64,000 bases of DNA from Marinobacter oulmenensis (GTDB lineage Bacteria > Pseudomonadota > Gammaproteobacteria > Pseudomonadales > Oleiphilaceae), in contig NZ_JACHFE010000002.1 in NCBI RefSeq assembly GCF_014201735.1, positions 186,001 through 250,000 on the forward strand. The letters are read 5' to 3'. The notes under the pieces were generated by a model, which worked only from the letters and a program-made list of their open reading frames with translations, searched no databases and was not told the DNA's origin. A program made the position numbers and the translations under genes. The number at the start of each line of letters is the position of its first letter. Position 1 is the stretch's first letter. Positions 8,318 to 19,330 of the stretch are shown here, in pieces.

Positions 8318-9430
8318 ATGACAGACGCTGATACAAAAACCAATCTCCTGGGAATGCCCAAGTCCAAGCTGGAGGCGTTCTTTGAGGCGATGGGAGAGAA
8401 GCGTTTCCGCGCACAGCAGGTGCTCCAGTGGGTGCATCAGTGGGGCGTTGACGACTTCGATCAAATGACCAATATGAGCAAGGCGCTGCGTGAGAAACTC
8501 AAGCGTGTTGCGGAGATTCGCGGGCCGGAGGTTATCTTCGATGAAACCTCGAAGGACGGCACCCGCAAATGGGTCATGCGAATGGACAACGGGAACAGCG
8601 TGGAGACGGTGCTGATCCCGGATGGCGAGCGTGGCACCCTGTGCGTTTCCTCCCAGATCGGCTGCAGTCTCGACTGTACGTTCTGCTCAACCGGCAAGCG
8701 GGGCTTCAACCGTAACCTGACCGCCGCGGAAATCATTGGTCAGGTCTGGGTCGCTCGCAAGGCGTTCATGCCCTATGAGCCCAATGCTGACCGCCCGATT
8801 ACCAACGTGGTGATGATGGGGATGGGCGAACCGCTACTGAATTTTGATAATGTCGTGGATGCCATGAACCTGATGATGGAGGATCTTGCCTATGGCATTT
8901 CCAAGCGTCGGGTGACGGTAAGTACGTCCGGTGTGGTTCCGGCGCTGGACCGTTTGGCAGAAGTTACCGATGTTTCACTGGCCATTTCCCTGCACGCCCC
9001 GAATGATGAGTTGCGTAATGATCTGGTACCGTTGAACCGGAAATACCCGATTGCCGAATTGCTTGCAGCAACCCAGCGCTACATGGGGCGCCTGCCTGAC
9101 AAGCGTAAGGCGACGATTGAGTACACCGTCATTGAGGGCGTCAACGACCAGCCGGAACACGCAAGGGAACTGGCCGTTCTGCTCAGGAATCTGCCCTGCA
9201 AGATCAACCTGATTCCGTTCAATCCGTTCCCGGAAAGTGATTTCCGTCGACCGAGTATGAATGCCACCCGCCGGTTCCAGAACGTGCTCAACGAAGCAGG
9301 CTATGTTACAACGATCCGGACCACCCGCGGCGACGACATCGATGCCGCCTGCGGTCAACTGGTGGGTCGGGTCGAGGACCGGACCCGCAGGAGTCAGCGC
9401 TACATCTCGGTACAGCAGGTCGCACCCTGA
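8318..9430 (+). CDS. rlmN: Dual-specificity 23S rRNA (A2503-C2)/tRNA (A37-C2) methyltransferase RlmN
   Basis: A 370-residue radical-SAM enzyme that methylates C2 of A2503 in 23S rRNA and A37 in some tRNAs. The [4Fe-4S] motif is C-x3-C-x2-C in [22 protein letters not shown] and SLHAPND follow, and the C-terminal methyl-carrying cysteine lies in DIDAACGQL. The length matches the family (about 370-380). As an Fe-S enzyme it depends on cluster supply, relevant next to a reduced isc locus. It lies in the conserved ndk-rlmN-pilF-rodZ-ispG order. Confidence 0.96.
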   Translation: MTDADTKTNLLGMPKSKLEAFFEAMGEKRFRAQQVLQWVHQWGVDDFDQMTNMSKALREKLKRVAEIRGPEVIFDETSKDGTRKWVMRMDNGNSVETVLIPDGERGTLCVSSQIGCSLDCTFCSTGKRGFNRNLTAAEIIGQVWVARKAFMPYEPNADRPITNVVMMGMGEPLLNFDNVVDAMNLMMEDLAYGISKRRVTVSTSGVVPALDRLAEVTDVSLAISLHAPNDELRNDLVPLNRKYPIAELLAATQRYMGRLPDKRKATIEYTVIEGVNDQPEHARELAVLLRNLPCKINLIPFNPFPESDFRRPSMNATRRFQNVLNEAGYVTTIRTTRGDDIDAACGQLVGRVEDRTRRSQRYISVQQVAP

Positions 9431-9480
9431 GCTCCGGCCTCGTTACTAAACAAGGTGTTTTGATGGTAAAGGAACAATCC

Positions 9481-10266
9481 ATGAAACTGGCTGCGGTTGC
9501 CATGCTCCTGATTGGCATGGTGTTGTCCGGTTGCGTGACAACAACGGATGGCCGGTTTACCCGGGATGTGGATCCTGAGAAGGCGCAGCAGAAATACGTC
9601 AAACTGGCGACAGCCTACGTGGGTCAGGGGAACCTCGAACGGGCCCGCCATCATCTCGACCGTGCTTTGGAAATTAACGATGACAGTGCTCCGGCTCTGG
9701 CTGTTCAGGGGCTCATTTTTAATGTCGAAGGTGAGGACGAGCTGGCTGAGCGCAGCTATCGCCGGGCGGTTTCGGTGGACAGCGGTTACACCAGAGCCCA
9801 CGTGTACTACGGCGCATTTCTGTACTCGAAACGGCGCTTCGAGGAAGCCCGGGACCAGTTCCGGGCGGCGGCCCGCGATACTGATTATGACGACCGTGGG
9901 GGTGTCTTCTTCAATCTGGGCATGACCGAGGAGCGACTTGGTAACCCGGAAGCGGCTGAGCAGGCCTATCAGCGCGCAGTCGAGATCACCCGGGGCGATG
10001 CCCGGGCCCTGTTGGCACTTTCCACGGTGCTTGTCGAGCAGGAGAAGTATTCCCGCGCCTCCCGCTATTACAGCCGACTGCAGAACCTGATACAGCGCAG
10101 TCCGAATTTCAGTCATTCTTCCGAAAGCCTTTACACCGGTTTGCGGATTGCCCGGCATTTCGGCGACCGGGATCAGGCTGCCAGTATGGCACTGATGCTT
10201 AAAAACCAGTTTCCGGAATCCGTTGAGTATCAACAATACAAGGTGTTGATTGACAATGACCGATGA
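9481..10266 (+). CDS. pilF: Type IV pilus biogenesis lipoprotein PilF (PilW)
   Basis: An outer-membrane pilotin lipoprotein needed for multimerisation and localisation of the PilQ secretin. It begins with a short lipoprotein signal (MKLAAVAMLLIGMVLSGC, lipobox LSGC) and is followed by TPR repeats from about residue 45 to 200. I chose the ATG at 9481 because AAGGA lies 8 bases upstream and the signal peptide is complete. An ATG at 9463, also with a plausible site, would add six residues. The stop overlaps rodZ by 11 bases. Confidence 0.9.
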   Translation: MKLAAVAMLLIGMVLSGCVTTTDGRFTRDVDPEKAQQKYVKLATAYVGQGNLERARHHLDRALEINDDSAPALAVQGLIFNVEGEDELAERSYRRAVSVDSGYTRAHVYYGAFLYSKRRFEEARDQFRAAARDTDYDDRGGVFFNLGMTEERLGNPEAAEQAYQRAVEITRGDARALLALSTVLVEQEKYSRASRYYSRLQNLIQRSPNFSHSSESLYTGLRIARHFGDRDQAASMALMLKNQFPESVEYQQYKVLIDNDR

Positions 10267-11335
10267 GGAACAGTCCAGATCAGCCCCGGCGAAACCCGTT
10301 GGGCGTCAGCTAAGACAGGCCAGGGAGCAACTCGGTCTGAGTGTGGAGGCGATTGCCGACCATCAGCACCTTCGCTCCTCGATTATCCAGGCCATTGAGG
10401 CCGGGGATTACACCAAGGTTGATACGGAACTGTTTCTCAAAGGGTATGTCCGCTCCTATGCGGTTCAGGTCGGCCTGGATGCGGATGCGGTTATCCGGGA
10501 TCTTGATGCTGAACTGGAACCGATCCGTGAGGAGCGTGAACGGGAGCATCAGGCCGATCCGCTGATCGATATCGAACGACGCAAGCGGCGCAAGCGCCAG
10601 ATTGCCAAAGCGGTCATTGTGGCGATTCTGCTTGGCGTCGCCGGTGCGCTGGCGTTCAACTATCTGGAAACAGAGGGGCGGGGCGCATCGGCTCCGACAC
10701 TGGAAAACAGTGAAGCGCCTACGAACGACGGCGATGGAAGTCCGGGACCGGAAGACGGGGACGCTGGAGAGTCGGCTACCCGGAGTCAAGATGTGCAGCC
10801 GGAATCTTTGACTGCGACACCGGCCGGAACGCCGGATGACGGCGCATCATTCGCCACCGTGGACGACGAAACCACCGCTGCCGATGGCGCGCAGACACAG
10901 GCGGATGCGTCGGGCCCGGTACCTCCAGAAGAGCCAGCTCCTAGCCCTGAGCCCGATGCGCTGCTGGGTGACTCTTCAGCCGTTGCGCAGACTGACCCTG
11001 AAGTGCCGGCGCAGCCGGAGAGTGAGTCGTTTTCAGCCGTTGTGGACAACGACATTGCGGAAACAACCGAAGCTGCCAGTGCCGCTGGCGAGGCCAGTCT
11101 TACCATGACCTTCAGTGCCAACTGTTGGGTCCAGATAAGCGATGCTGAGGGCAACCGGCTGGTGAGCGCCCTGCGGGGGCCTGGCGATGAGCTGAATGTA
11201 TCCGGGCCTGCGCCCTTCAGTCTTGTGGTCGGTGCAATGAGCGCTGTGGATACCCTGGAGTTCCGGGGGCAGCCGGTCGATCTTGGTGGTTTCCGTGTTG
11301 TAAATGACAGGGCCGAGTTCACCCTCGAGCCCTGA
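10256..11335 (+). CDS. rodZ: Cytoskeleton protein RodZ (HTH and DUF4115)
   Basis: A 359-residue bitopic membrane protein that links the MreB cytoskeleton to the cell-wall elongation machinery. Residues 15-85 form a Cro/CI-type helix-turn-helix (RQLRQAREQLGLSVEAIADH). A basic patch ERRKRRKRQIAKA precedes a single membrane span at about 118-135. A long acidic Ala/Pro/Glu/Asp-rich periplasmic linker (about 140-275) leads to the C-terminal DUF4115 domain (LTMTFSANCWVQISDAEGNR). The start ATG at 10256 lies within the pilF end. The linker is low-complexity and probably disordered. Confidence 0.93.
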   Translation: MTDEEQSRSAPAKPVGRQLRQAREQLGLSVEAIADHQHLRSSIIQAIEAGDYTKVDTELFLKGYVRSYAVQVGLDADAVIRDLDAELEPIREEREREHQADPLIDIERRKRRKRQIAKAVIVAILLGVAGALAFNYLETEGRGASAPTLENSEAPTNDGDGSPGPEDGDAGESATRSQDVQPESLTATPAGTPDDGASFATVDDETTAADGAQTQADASGPVPPEEPAPSPEPDALLGDSSAVAQTDPEVPAQPESESFSAVVDNDIAETTEAASAAGEASLTMTFSANCWVQISDAEGNRLVSALRGPGDELNVSGPAPFSLVVGAMSAVDTLEFRGQPVDLGGFRVVNDRAEFTLEP

Positions 11336-11370
11336 TAATGAGTGCCGGATAGAATTGTTGGTTCCTTTCC

Positions 11371-12489
11371 ATGAAGCATGAATCTCCGATAAAGAGACGT
11401 GAATCCCGCCGGATCATGGTGGGTAATGTTCCCGTTGGTGGCGGCGCGCCGATAGCCGTCCAGAGCATGACCAATACCGATACCTGCGATGTCGAGGCCA
11501 CTGTGGGGCAGATTCAGGCCCTGCAGGCTGCCGGCGCTGATATCGTACGTGTCTCGGTACCCAGCATGGATGCGGCGGAAGCCTTCGGCCGAATCCGGGA
11601 ACGGGTCTCCGTGCCGCTGGTTTCCGATATCCATTTTGATTACAAGATTGCCCTGCGTGTGGCTGAACTGGGCGTGGACTGCCTGCGAATCAATCCGGGC
11701 AACATCGGCCGGGACGACCGCGTCAGTGCGGTGATCAGTGCGGCCCGTGATCGCGATATTCCGATTCGGATCGGCGTGAATGCCGGTTCTTTGGAGAAGA
11801 GTCTCCAGCGTAAGTACGGTGAGCCAACACCGGAAGCACTGGTCGAGTCGGCCATGCGCCATATCGATATCCTGGATCGCCACGATTTCCAGGATTTCAA
11901 GGTGAGCCTCAAAGCCTCCGATGTTTTTATGACCGTGGCGGCGTATCGCCAGATCGCCTCCCAGATTGAGCAGCCGCTGCACCTTGGGATAACCGAGGCC
12001 GGCGGCTTCCGGTCCGGCACCGTCAAATCGTCCGTCGGGCTGGGCATGCTGCTGATGGAGGGCATCGGTGACACCATCCGGGTTTCCCTGGCGGCGGACC
12101 CGGTGCAGGAAATCAAGGTGGGGTTCGATATCCTCAAGAGCCTGCGGTTGCGCAGTCGGGGTATCAACTTCATTGCCTGTCCGAGTTGTTCCCGGCAGAA
12201 CTTTGATGTCATCCAGACCATGAATGATCTGGAAGCCCGTCTGGACGATGTCAACACGTCCATGGATGTGGCCATCATCGGGTGCATTGTCAACGGTCCC
12301 GGTGAAGCCAAAGAAGCGGACCTCGGGCTCACTGGCGGCAGCCCGAAAAACCTGCTGTACATGGATGGCAAACCGAATCAGAAGCTGGACAATGCGTCGC
12401 TAACGGACGATCTGGAGCGGCTTATCCGGGAAGAAATCGAAAAACGCAAAAAGCAGGAAGAGGCTGTCATCGCCCGCTCTGCCGATTGA
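11371..12489 (+). CDS. ispG: 4-hydroxy-3-methylbut-2-enyl diphosphate synthase (flavodoxin) IspG
   Basis: A 372-residue Fe-S enzyme converting methylerythritol cyclodiphosphate to HMBPP in the MEP isoprenoid pathway. The N-terminal TIM-barrel begins with [20 protein letters not shown]. The cluster ligands lie in ACPSCSRQ and [10 protein letters not shown]. The length is typical. It sits between rodZ and hisS in the conserved gammaproteobacterial order. Its [4Fe-4S] cluster must be supplied by a non-IscU route if iscU is absent from the genome. Confidence 0.96.
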   Translation: MKHESPIKRRESRRIMVGNVPVGGGAPIAVQSMTNTDTCDVEATVGQIQALQAAGADIVRVSVPSMDAAEAFGRIRERVSVPLVSDIHFDYKIALRVAELGVDCLRINPGNIGRDDRVSAVISAARDRDIPIRIGVNAGSLEKSLQRKYGEPTPEALVESAMRHIDILDRHDFQDFKVSLKASDVFMTVAAYRQIASQIEQPLHLGITEAGGFRSGTVKSSVGLGMLLMEGIGDTIRVSLAADPVQEIKVGFDILKSLRLRSRGINFIACPSCSRQNFDVIQTMNDLEARLDDVNTSMDVAIIGCIVNGPGEAKEADLGLTGGSPKNLLYMDGKPNQKLDNASLTDDLERLIREEIEKRKKQEEAVIARSAD

Positions 12490-12529
12490 GTTTTCAAGAA
12501 CCTTTCAGACAGTAAATCAGGGGCCTAAT

Positions 12530-13804
12530 TTGGCTAAGATCAAGGCAATCCGGGGGATGAACGATATCCTCCCGGACCAGACAGCCGTCTGGCAGTATGT
12601 GGAATCCAGGGTAAGAAATGTACTGGGCCAGTATGGTTACCAGGAAATCCGTATGCCGATTGTCGAGCATACCGAGCTGTTCAAACGCTCGATTGGCGAA
12701 GTGACCGACATCGTCGAAAAGGAAATGTACACCTTTGACGACCGTAATGGTGACAGCCTGACTCTCCGCCCGGAGGGCACTGCCTGCTGCGTGCGCGCTG
12801 CGGAAGAGCATGGTCTGCTATTCAATCAGACCCGCCGCCTCTGGTACACCGGCCCCATGTTCCGGCATGAGCGCCCCCAGAAAGGCCGTTACCGCCAGTT
12901 CCACCAGGTGGGCGTTGAGTGTTTCGGCATGTCCGGACCCGACATCGATGCCGAACTGCTGATCCTGACCGCCAGGCTCTGGAAAGCCCTTGGCCTGGAA
13001 GGCCATGCCCGACTGGAAATCAACTCCATTGGTACCAGTGAATCACGTAGGGTCTACCGTGAGGCCCTGGTTGTCTACCTGGAGCAGTACCGTGATCGTC
13101 TCGACGAAGACAGCAAGCGGCGCCTGAGCACCAATCCGCTGCGGATTCTCGACAGCAAGGATCCGGAAACCCGCCAGGTCCTCAGCGACGCGCCGGTGCT
13201 GGATGACTATCTGGATGAGGAATCCCGGACTCACTTCGAACAGCTCAAAGCACTGCTGGATGCGGCCGGGATTGACTACACCATCAACCCGGCCCTGGTG
13301 CGCGGGCTCGATTACTACGGCAAGACCGTGTTCGAGTGGATCACGGACAGTCTTGGTGCCCAGGGCACCATCTGCGCGGGTGGTCGTTACGATGGTCTGG
13401 TTGAACAACTGGGTGGCAAGCCAACCGATGCCGTTGGTTTCGCTATGGGCCTGGAGCGACTGATTCTCCTGCTGGAGACGCTTGAGCTGATCCCGGCGGA
13501 TGTGAATAATGCCGCAGACGTATACGTAACGGCGATGGGTGACCAGGCGGTTGCGCCAGCGCTGGCGATCGCCGAAAAACTGCGGGCTGCGTTGCCGAAG
13601 GCGGTGGTTGTCAGCCATTGTGGTGGCGGCAGTTTCAAGAGTCAGATGAAAAAAGCCGACCGAAGTGGGGCCCGTTATGCTCTCATCGTTGGCGAACAGG
13701 AAATAGCAGACGGTACCGTTGGTTTGAAGCCGCTGCGGGACGATGAGCCGCAGCAGGAAGTCGGCCAGGATGAACTGGCATCGGTACTTGCGAACAAGCT
13801 GTAA
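12530..13804 (+). CDS. hisS: Histidine--tRNA ligase
   Basis: A 424-residue class II aminoacyl-tRNA synthetase. It begins [15 protein letters not shown] and carries motif 2 ([16 protein letters not shown]), the histidine-specific segments [15 protein letters not shown] and CAGGRYDGL, and a C-terminal anticodon-binding domain from about residue 330. The start is a TTG at 12530 with AGGGG about 7 bases upstream. No ATG lies closer that would keep the conserved N-terminus. It is probably cotranscribed with ispG and followed closely by yfgM. Confidence 0.95.
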   Translation: MAKIKAIRGMNDILPDQTAVWQYVESRVRNVLGQYGYQEIRMPIVEHTELFKRSIGEVTDIVEKEMYTFDDRNGDSLTLRPEGTACCVRAAEEHGLLFNQTRRLWYTGPMFRHERPQKGRYRQFHQVGVECFGMSGPDIDAELLILTARLWKALGLEGHARLEINSIGTSESRRVYREALVVYLEQYRDRLDEDSKRRLSTNPLRILDSKDPETRQVLSDAPVLDDYLDEESRTHFEQLKALLDAAGIDYTINPALVRGLDYYGKTVFEWITDSLGAQGTICAGGRYDGLVEQLGGKPTDAVGFAMGLERLILLLETLELIPADVNNAADVYVTAMGDQAVAPALAIAEKLRAALPKAVVVSHCGGGSFKSQMKKADRSGARYALIVGEQEIADGTVGLKPLRDDEPQQEVGQDELASVLANKL

Positions 13805-13852
13805 TATACGACCTCAAGTCGTTGTTACCATTCATTATTAACAGGAGTGTTC

Positions 13853-14500
13853 ATGGCTGAGTTGCGCACCGAAGAAGAACAGGTCCAGGCGATCAAGGAT
13901 TGGTGGAAGAAGAATGGCAGCTCGCTGCTCATTGGTATCGGTGCCGCCCTGGCAATCGTTTTCGGTTGGCAGGCCTGGCAGAACTATCAGGCCCAGGAAC
14001 GGGCAGAAGCCGCCAACCAGTTCGCCAACCTCATGAATGCCTACTCGGCCGGAGACGATCAGGAAACGGTTGCGTTTGTCGCCGAGGAACTGCGGAACCA
14101 ACATGCAGACAGCGCCTATGCCATCTATGGCAATGTCGTACTGGCCCGTCAGCAGATGATGACAGGTGATGACCCGCAGGCGGCTGCTGACTCTCTGTCC
14201 TGGGCGCTGGAAAAAGCCGCAGACTATCCGGCGCTGACCCGTGTTATCCGTAACCGTCTGGCTCGTGCCCAGTTTGCAGCGGGGGATAACGAGGCGGCTC
14301 TGGCGACCCTGGACGGTGCTGGCGATTCAGACGCGTTCGATGCCATCTACTCGGAACTGCGCGGTGATATCCTGCTGGCAATGGGAAATCGTGACGGTGC
14401 CCGGGAGGCTTATCTCGCCGCCCGTGATCAGACCCGGCAGGGACGCAACGGCGTTCTGGAAATCAAGCTGGCAGACCTGGGCGTTGGGGGTGACGCATGA
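13853..14500 (+). CDS. yfgM: YfgM-like ancillary SecYEG translocon subunit
   Basis: A 215-residue inner-membrane protein with a short cytosolic N-terminus (RTEEEQVQAIKDWWKKNG), one membrane span at about residues 24-42 and a periplasmic TPR-like helical domain. In E. coli YfgM pairs with PpiD at the Sec translocon. The ATG at 13853 follows AGGAG with good spacing. The GTG six bases upstream is inside the ribosome binding region and was rejected. The stop overlaps the bamB start by 4 bases. Confidence 0.9.
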   Translation: MAELRTEEEQVQAIKDWWKKNGSSLLIGIGAALAIVFGWQAWQNYQAQERAEAANQFANLMNAYSAGDDQETVAFVAEELRNQHADSAYAIYGNVVLARQQMMTGDDPQAAADSLSWALEKAADYPALTRVIRNRLARAQFAAGDNEAALATLDGAGDSDAFDAIYSELRGDILLAMGNRDGAREAYLAARDQTRQGRNGVLEIKLADLGVGGDA

Positions 14501-15669
14501 GGCTGGCAAAACGTACAGGTTGTATTGCCCGTGGAGCGTTGTTGGCGGCGGGCATGCTGGCCCTGGCCGGTTGTAGCTCGACCGAGCCCTTCGAACAGCC
14601 GGCTCCGGTTCCGGATATCCGTGGTAATGTAGATATCGATGATGTCTGGACGACGTCGATCGGGGATGGTCTCGATGGCGAGCTTCTGCAACTTTCTCCG
14701 GTATACGCTGGCGATACCATTTATGCGGTGTCTGCCGATGGCGTGGTGGCCTCGGTGCGCTCCGAGGATGGCGACATGGTCTGGGAAAAGGACCTCGATA
14801 CTCGTCTGTTCGCCGGCCCCGGTGTCGATGGTGAGCATCTTTATGTGGTCACCCGCGAAGCCGAGTTGATCGCTCTGTCGAACACCGACGGTACCGAACT
14901 GTGGCGCATTGAGCTGCCCACTGAGGCCCTGGCTTCACCCCAGTCCAACGGCAATCTCGTTGCCGTGCAGACGATTGATGGCCGCATGCTGGCGTTTGAC
15001 GCCAGCAATGGTGATCAACTGTGGCAATACGAGGCGCAGGTGCCGGTTCTGACCATGCGGTCCAGTGCCACGCCTCTGGTGGGTGGCGATGTAGTCATTG
15101 GATCTTTTGCCAATGGGCGGGTCATGGCGCTGTCGGCCTCCGACGGCCAGCCCCTGTGGCAGTATCAGGTTGGTCAGCCCAGCGGTCGTACCGAACTGGA
15201 ACGCCTGGTCGACATCGGCGGCCAGCCTCTGGTCCTGGACCGGGCGCTAATGGTGGTAGGCTATCAGGGCAAGCTTGCGCTGATTGAAATCCGTTCCGGC
15301 CAGGAAATCTGGAGCCGTCCCGCCTCCAGTCTGTATTCTCCGGCAGTGGGCGACGGCCGCATCTTCCTTTCCGCCGCCAATGGTGACGTTCTGGCGCTCC
15401 GGGGCAGTGACCGTCGTGAGCTGTGGGTTCAGGACAGCCTCTCCTGGCGCCGGTTGACCGGACCCGCAGTGGTTGGTGATTACCTGGTGGTCGGTGATTA
15501 TGAGGGCTACTTGCATGTCCTGTCTGCTGAGGACGGTACTCTGGTCGGGCAGTGGCAGTTTGACAGTGACGGTATTCGCGCACCGATACGAGTGATCGAA
15601 GGTGATAAACTGCTGGTTTATGGCAACAGCGGTGATCTGGCGGTTCTGGAATTGCAACCGGACGACTAA
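14497..15669 (+). CDS. bamB: Outer membrane protein assembly factor BamB
   Basis: A 390-residue lipoprotein of the BAM complex that inserts beta-barrel proteins into the outer membrane. It has a signal peptide with lipobox LAGC at about residue 26, then an eight-bladed PQQ-like beta-propeller with repeated motifs such as GDMVWEKDLDTRLF, GTELWRIELP and GDQLWQYEAQ. It overlaps yfgM by ATGA and precedes der, the common order. A hairpin terminator with a weak T run follows. Confidence 0.95.
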   Translation: MRLAKRTGCIARGALLAAGMLALAGCSSTEPFEQPAPVPDIRGNVDIDDVWTTSIGDGLDGELLQLSPVYAGDTIYAVSADGVVASVRSEDGDMVWEKDLDTRLFAGPGVDGEHLYVVTREAELIALSNTDGTELWRIELPTEALASPQSNGNLVAVQTIDGRMLAFDASNGDQLWQYEAQVPVLTMRSSATPLVGGDVVIGSFANGRVMALSASDGQPLWQYQVGQPSGRTELERLVDIGGQPLVLDRALMVVGYQGKLALIEIRSGQEIWSRPASSLYSPAVGDGRIFLSAANGDVLALRGSDRRELWVQDSLSWRRLTGPAVVGDYLVVGDYEGYLHVLSAEDGTLVGQWQFDSDGIRAPIRVIEGDKLLVYGNSGDLAVLELQPDD

Positions 15670-15697
15670 GCGCCAGCCTCCTTAAATTCTGATGATG

Positions 15698-15722
15698 ACC
15701 CGGCCCTGAAAGGCCGGGTTTC
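15698..15722 (+). terminator. Terminator-like hairpin after bamB
   Basis: An 8-bp stem (15698-15705 with 15712-15719) and a 6-nt loop, followed by only a short T run. It lies between bamB and der and is probably partial. Confidence 0.5.
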
Positions 15723-15746
15723 CGTTTATTTGCGTAGCAGACCACT

Positions 15747-17168
15747 ATGACCCCAGTTATTGCCCTCGTCGGACGACCCAATGTGGGTAAATCCACCCTG
15801 TTCAACCAGATGACCCGGAGCCGCGATGCCCTGGTGGCCGATTTTCCGGGCCTCACCAGGGACCGGAAATACGGCGAAGGTCACTACGAAGGGCAGAAGT
15901 TCATCGTCATTGATACTGGCGGCCTGACCGGTGACGAGGCCGGTATTGATGCAGAGATGGCCCATCAGTCCATGCAGGCGGTGGAAGAGGCCGATATTGT
16001 TCTTTTCCTGGTGGATGGCCGGGCAGGGCTGACCCCCGGGGACGAAATGATCGCGGATCACCTTCGCCGTTCCGGTAAGCGTGCACACCTGGTGGTCAAC
16101 AAGACCGATGGCCAGGATCCCGACGTGGCCGCGGCGGACTTCTATAGTCTGGGGTTTGAATCCACCTTCCTGGTGGCTGCAGCCCACAATCGTGGTATCC
16201 GGTCACTGCTTGAGGCCTTGCTGCCGGAACCGGAGAATCCGGATGAGGAAGACCGGGCAGAGCGCTATCCGGGAATCCGGATCGGCATCGTCGGTCGTCC
16301 CAACGTTGGCAAGTCTACGCTGGTTAACCGCATGCTCGGTGAGGACCGGGTGGTGGTGTACGACATGCCTGGCACCACCCGTGACAGCGTCTACATTCCC
16401 TACGAGCGCCACGGCCACGAATACACTCTGATTGATACCGCCGGGGTTCGTCGACGGAAAAATGTCCACGAAGCCGTTGAGAAGTTCTCGATCATCAAGA
16501 CCCTGCAGGCCATTGACGATGCCCACGTGGTGATTCTGGTGATCGATGCCCGGGACGGGCTGGTGGATCAGGATCTGCACCTGATTGGCTTTGTTCTGGA
16601 CGCCGGTCGTTCGCTGGTGATTGCGATCAACAAGTGGGACGGCATGGATCCAGAGGATCGCGCCCGCGTGAAGGAGCAGGTGGCGCGGCGGCTGGACTTT
16701 CTTGATTACGCCGACAAATACTTCATCTCGGCACTGCATGGCACCGGCGTAGGCTCCATGTACGAATCGGTTCAGGCCTGTTACCAGTCCGCCATGGCCA
16801 AGTGGCCGACCAACCGGCTGACGGCTATCCTGCAGGATGCCGTTGCCCAGCATCAGCCGCCCATGGTGCAGGGCCGTCGGATCAAGCTGCGTTATGCCCA
16901 CCAGGGTGGTTCCAAACCGCCGGTGATCGTAGTGCATGGCAACCAGGTGGACTCTTTGCCTGGCGCCTACAAACGGTACCTGGAAAACACCTTCAGGAAA
17001 GTGCTGCAGGTGGTGGGCTCACCGATCCGGTTTGAATTCCGTGCCAGTGAAAACCCCTACGCGGGCAAGACTGAGCGGCTTACCCCCCGACAAAAGGTCA
17101 AGCGGGACAACGACCTGAAGAAAGGCCGTCGTATCCGCAAGACCCGCCAGAAAAGCGTCAAGCGCTAA
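15747..17168 (+). CDS. der: Ribosome biogenesis GTPase Der (EngA)
   Basis: A 473-residue protein with two tandem GTPase domains and a C-terminal KH-like domain, acting in 50S subunit assembly. The G1 motifs are [14 protein letters not shown] near residue 8 and [14 protein letters not shown] near residue 185. G3/G4 motifs are DTGG with NKTD, and DTAG with NKWD. The KH domain spans about 355-440 and ends in a Lys/Arg-rich tail. The last 11 bases overlap convergently with the 3' end of pta, and no intrinsic terminator separates them. Confidence 0.97.
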   Translation: MTPVIALVGRPNVGKSTLFNQMTRSRDALVADFPGLTRDRKYGEGHYEGQKFIVIDTGGLTGDEAGIDAEMAHQSMQAVEEADIVLFLVDGRAGLTPGDEMIADHLRRSGKRAHLVVNKTDGQDPDVAAADFYSLGFESTFLVAAAHNRGIRSLLEALLPEPENPDEEDRAERYPGIRIGIVGRPNVGKSTLVNRMLGEDRVVVYDMPGTTRDSVYIPYERHGHEYTLIDTAGVRRRKNVHEAVEKFSIIKTLQAIDDAHVVILVIDARDGLVDQDLHLIGFVLDAGRSLVIAINKWDGMDPEDRARVKEQVARRLDFLDYADKYFISALHGTGVGSMYESVQACYQSAMAKWPTNRLTAILQDAVAQHQPPMVQGRRIKLRYAHQGGSKPPVIVVHGNQVDSLPGAYKRYLENTFRKVLQVVGSPIRFEFRASENPYAGKTERLTPRQKVKRDNDLKKGRRIRKTRQKSVKR

Positions 17169-19299
17169 CGTTACTGGCCTGAACTGCGGTGAGGGCGATG
17201 GTGAAGACTATGTCTTCGACCAGCGCGCCGCGGGACAGGTCGTTAACGGGTTTTCTCAGACCCTGAAGCATTGGCCCGACGCTGACCACATTGGCGCTGC
17301 GCTGCACCGCCTTGTAGGTGGTGTTGCCGGTGTTCAGGTCCGGAAAAACGAAGACGGTGGCCCGGCCTGCAACCTTGCTGCCGGGGGCCTTGGATTTGCC
17401 GACACTCTCAATCGCCGCCGCATCGTATTGCAGGGGGCCATCAATCAGCAGGTCCGGACGGCGCTCCCGGGCGATCCGGGTGGCTTCCCGGACTTTCTCA
17501 ACTTCCCTTCCGCTGCCGGATTCTCCGGTACTGTAACTGATCATCGCCACGATGGGTTCGATGCCAAAGGCCTCCGCCGACTCCGCGCTCTGGATGGCAA
17601 TGTCCGCCAGTTCCTGGGCATTGGGGTCTGGATTAATGGCGCAGTCGCCATAGACCAGCACCTGCTGGGGCATCAGCATAAAGAACACCGATGACACCAC
17701 TTTTGCGCCATCGCGGGTCTTGATCAACTGGAGGGCAGGGCGGACGGTATTGGCGGTGGTGTGAATGGCGCCGGACACCAGCCCGTCGGCTTCATCCATG
17801 GCGACCATCATCGTGCCCAGTACCACATTGTCTTCTAGCTGGGCCTCCGCCATCTGGGGTGTCAGCCCCTTGTGGCTACGCAGTGAAACCATGGCTTCAA
17901 CATAACGCTGACGAACGTCGGACGGGATAATGATTTCCATATCCTCCGGGACCGACGAACCAATTGATGTCGCCACAGACCGGATTTCGTGCGGATCGCC
18001 GATCAGCACACAACGGGCGAGTTTGCGCTCATGGCAGATAAGCGCCGCCTGGATGGTGCGCGGTTCATTGCCTTCAGGCAGAACAATGCGTTTGTTCGCA
18101 GCCCTTGCCCGCTGGGACAGTTGATAGCGGAAGGCCGGTGGGGACAGGCGGCTCTGGCGCTGGACCTTAAGATGTTCCTGGAGCCAGCCGGTATCAATGC
18201 GCCGGGCGATCCACTCCATGGTCTGTTCGATCCGTTCCGGATCGTCGATGGGAATGCCGGCTGACAGGTTGGCGAGCAGATGGGCCGTCTCATAGGTGTT
18301 GGTATCGGAGGTCAACACCGGCAGCCCGGTATCCAGGGCCCGGCGACAGAGTTTCACGACGCGCGGATCGGGCATCAGGTTTCCGGTCAGCATCAGTCCG
18401 GCCAGAGGCACGCCATTGAGAGCGGCCAGCGCGGTGGTAACGACGATGTCTTCGCGGTCACCCGGTGTCACCATCAGAGTGCCGGGGCGCAGGGTATCGG
18501 TCATGTTGCGGATGCTGCGGGCGCACACCGATACCCGCTGTACTCTGCGGGTCTGCATATCCCCCTCGTGCAGTACCGGCACGTCCAGCTCCCGGGCCAC
18601 ATCCGACACCCTGGGGGCGAGCAGTCCCGGCTGCCAGGGAATCTGGGCCAGCAGATGGAAGCGGCCGGAAGTGAACACCCGGCAGTCCCGGTGGTACTCG
18701 ACCGTACAGTCGTTGTTATCATGCCAGTGGTCCAGCGCCAGGCCGGTGCGTTCGGGCTCGCCGACCTTGTTCAGGATGACGCCAATGACGTCCGGATCAG
18801 AGGGCGCGGCAAACAGGCGGGCGGAGAAATCCAGTTCGTCATCCAGCTCACTGGCAGCGCAGGCCCGGGGGGTGCTCACCAGAATCACCTCCGAACCCAG
18901 GTTACGTGCCACTTCAATGTTGAGGCGGGCGATATAGGCTTCGCTCTGGTCGAGCACCAGTCCTTCAATGATAACGACATCAACATCCCGGGCCACCTTC
19001 TGGTATTCGCCAACGACGTTCTCCATGAGCAGATCGGCTTTACCCCGATTGAGCAGTTGCTGGGCCTTCTTGAGGGGGATGGGCTCTGGAGGTTCCAGGT
19101 GGCTGCGGGCGCGGACAAAGGCCACAGAGGCGTCCTGCCCATGATTGTGCAGGGCCTCTCCCTGATGGACCGCCTGACTGAACGGTTTGTAGAATCCGAC
19201 ACTGACGCCCTCGCGTTCCAGTGCACGAAGCAAGCCCAAGCAGACCGAGGTCAGTCCTGAGTCGAGGGAAGTAGGGGCGATAAAAAGACTTTTGGCCAT
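17158..19299 (-). CDS. pta: Phosphate acetyltransferase (long form)
   Basis: A 713-residue enzyme converting acetyl-CoA and phosphate to acetyl phosphate. This is the long Pta: an N-terminal P-loop-like dethiobiotin-synthetase-type domain (residues 1-190), a DRTGG domain (about 210-330) and the catalytic PTA_PTB domain (about 385-710) with [16 protein letters not shown] and [15 protein letters not shown]. It lies 31 bases downstream of ackA on the same strand, forming the acetate overflow/activation pair. Acetyl phosphate can also feed response regulators. Its end overlaps der by 11 bases. Confidence 0.96.
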   Translation of the reverse strand: MAKSLFIAPTSLDSGLTSVCLGLLRALEREGVSVGFYKPFSQAVHQGEALHNHGQDASVAFVRARSHLEPPEPIPLKKAQQLLNRGKADLLMENVVGEYQKVARDVDVVIIEGLVLDQSEAYIARLNIEVARNLGSEVILVSTPRACAASELDDELDFSARLFAAPSDPDVIGVILNKVGEPERTGLALDHWHDNNDCTVEYHRDCRVFTSGRFHLLAQIPWQPGLLAPRVSDVARELDVPVLHEGDMQTRRVQRVSVCARSIRNMTDTLRPGTLMVTPGDREDIVVTTALAALNGVPLAGLMLTGNLMPDPRVVKLCRRALDTGLPVLTSDTNTYETAHLLANLSAGIPIDDPERIEQTMEWIARRIDTGWLQEHLKVQRQSRLSPPAFRYQLSQRARAANKRIVLPEGNEPRTIQAALICHERKLARCVLIGDPHEIRSVATSIGSSVPEDMEIIIPSDVRQRYVEAMVSLRSHKGLTPQMAEAQLEDNVVLGTMMVAMDEADGLVSGAIHTTANTVRPALQLIKTRDGAKVVSSVFFMLMPQQVLVYGDCAINPDPNAQELADIAIQSAESAEAFGIEPIVAMISYSTGESGSGREVEKVREATRIARERRPDLLIDGPLQYDAAAIESVGKSKAPGSKVAGRATVFVFPDLNTGNTTYKAVQRSANVVSVGPMLQGLRKPVNDLSRGALVEDIVFTIALTAVQASNVSA

Positions 19300-19330
19300 A
19301 GGGTCCGGTTATTCCTCTGGGTGGCAGTCG

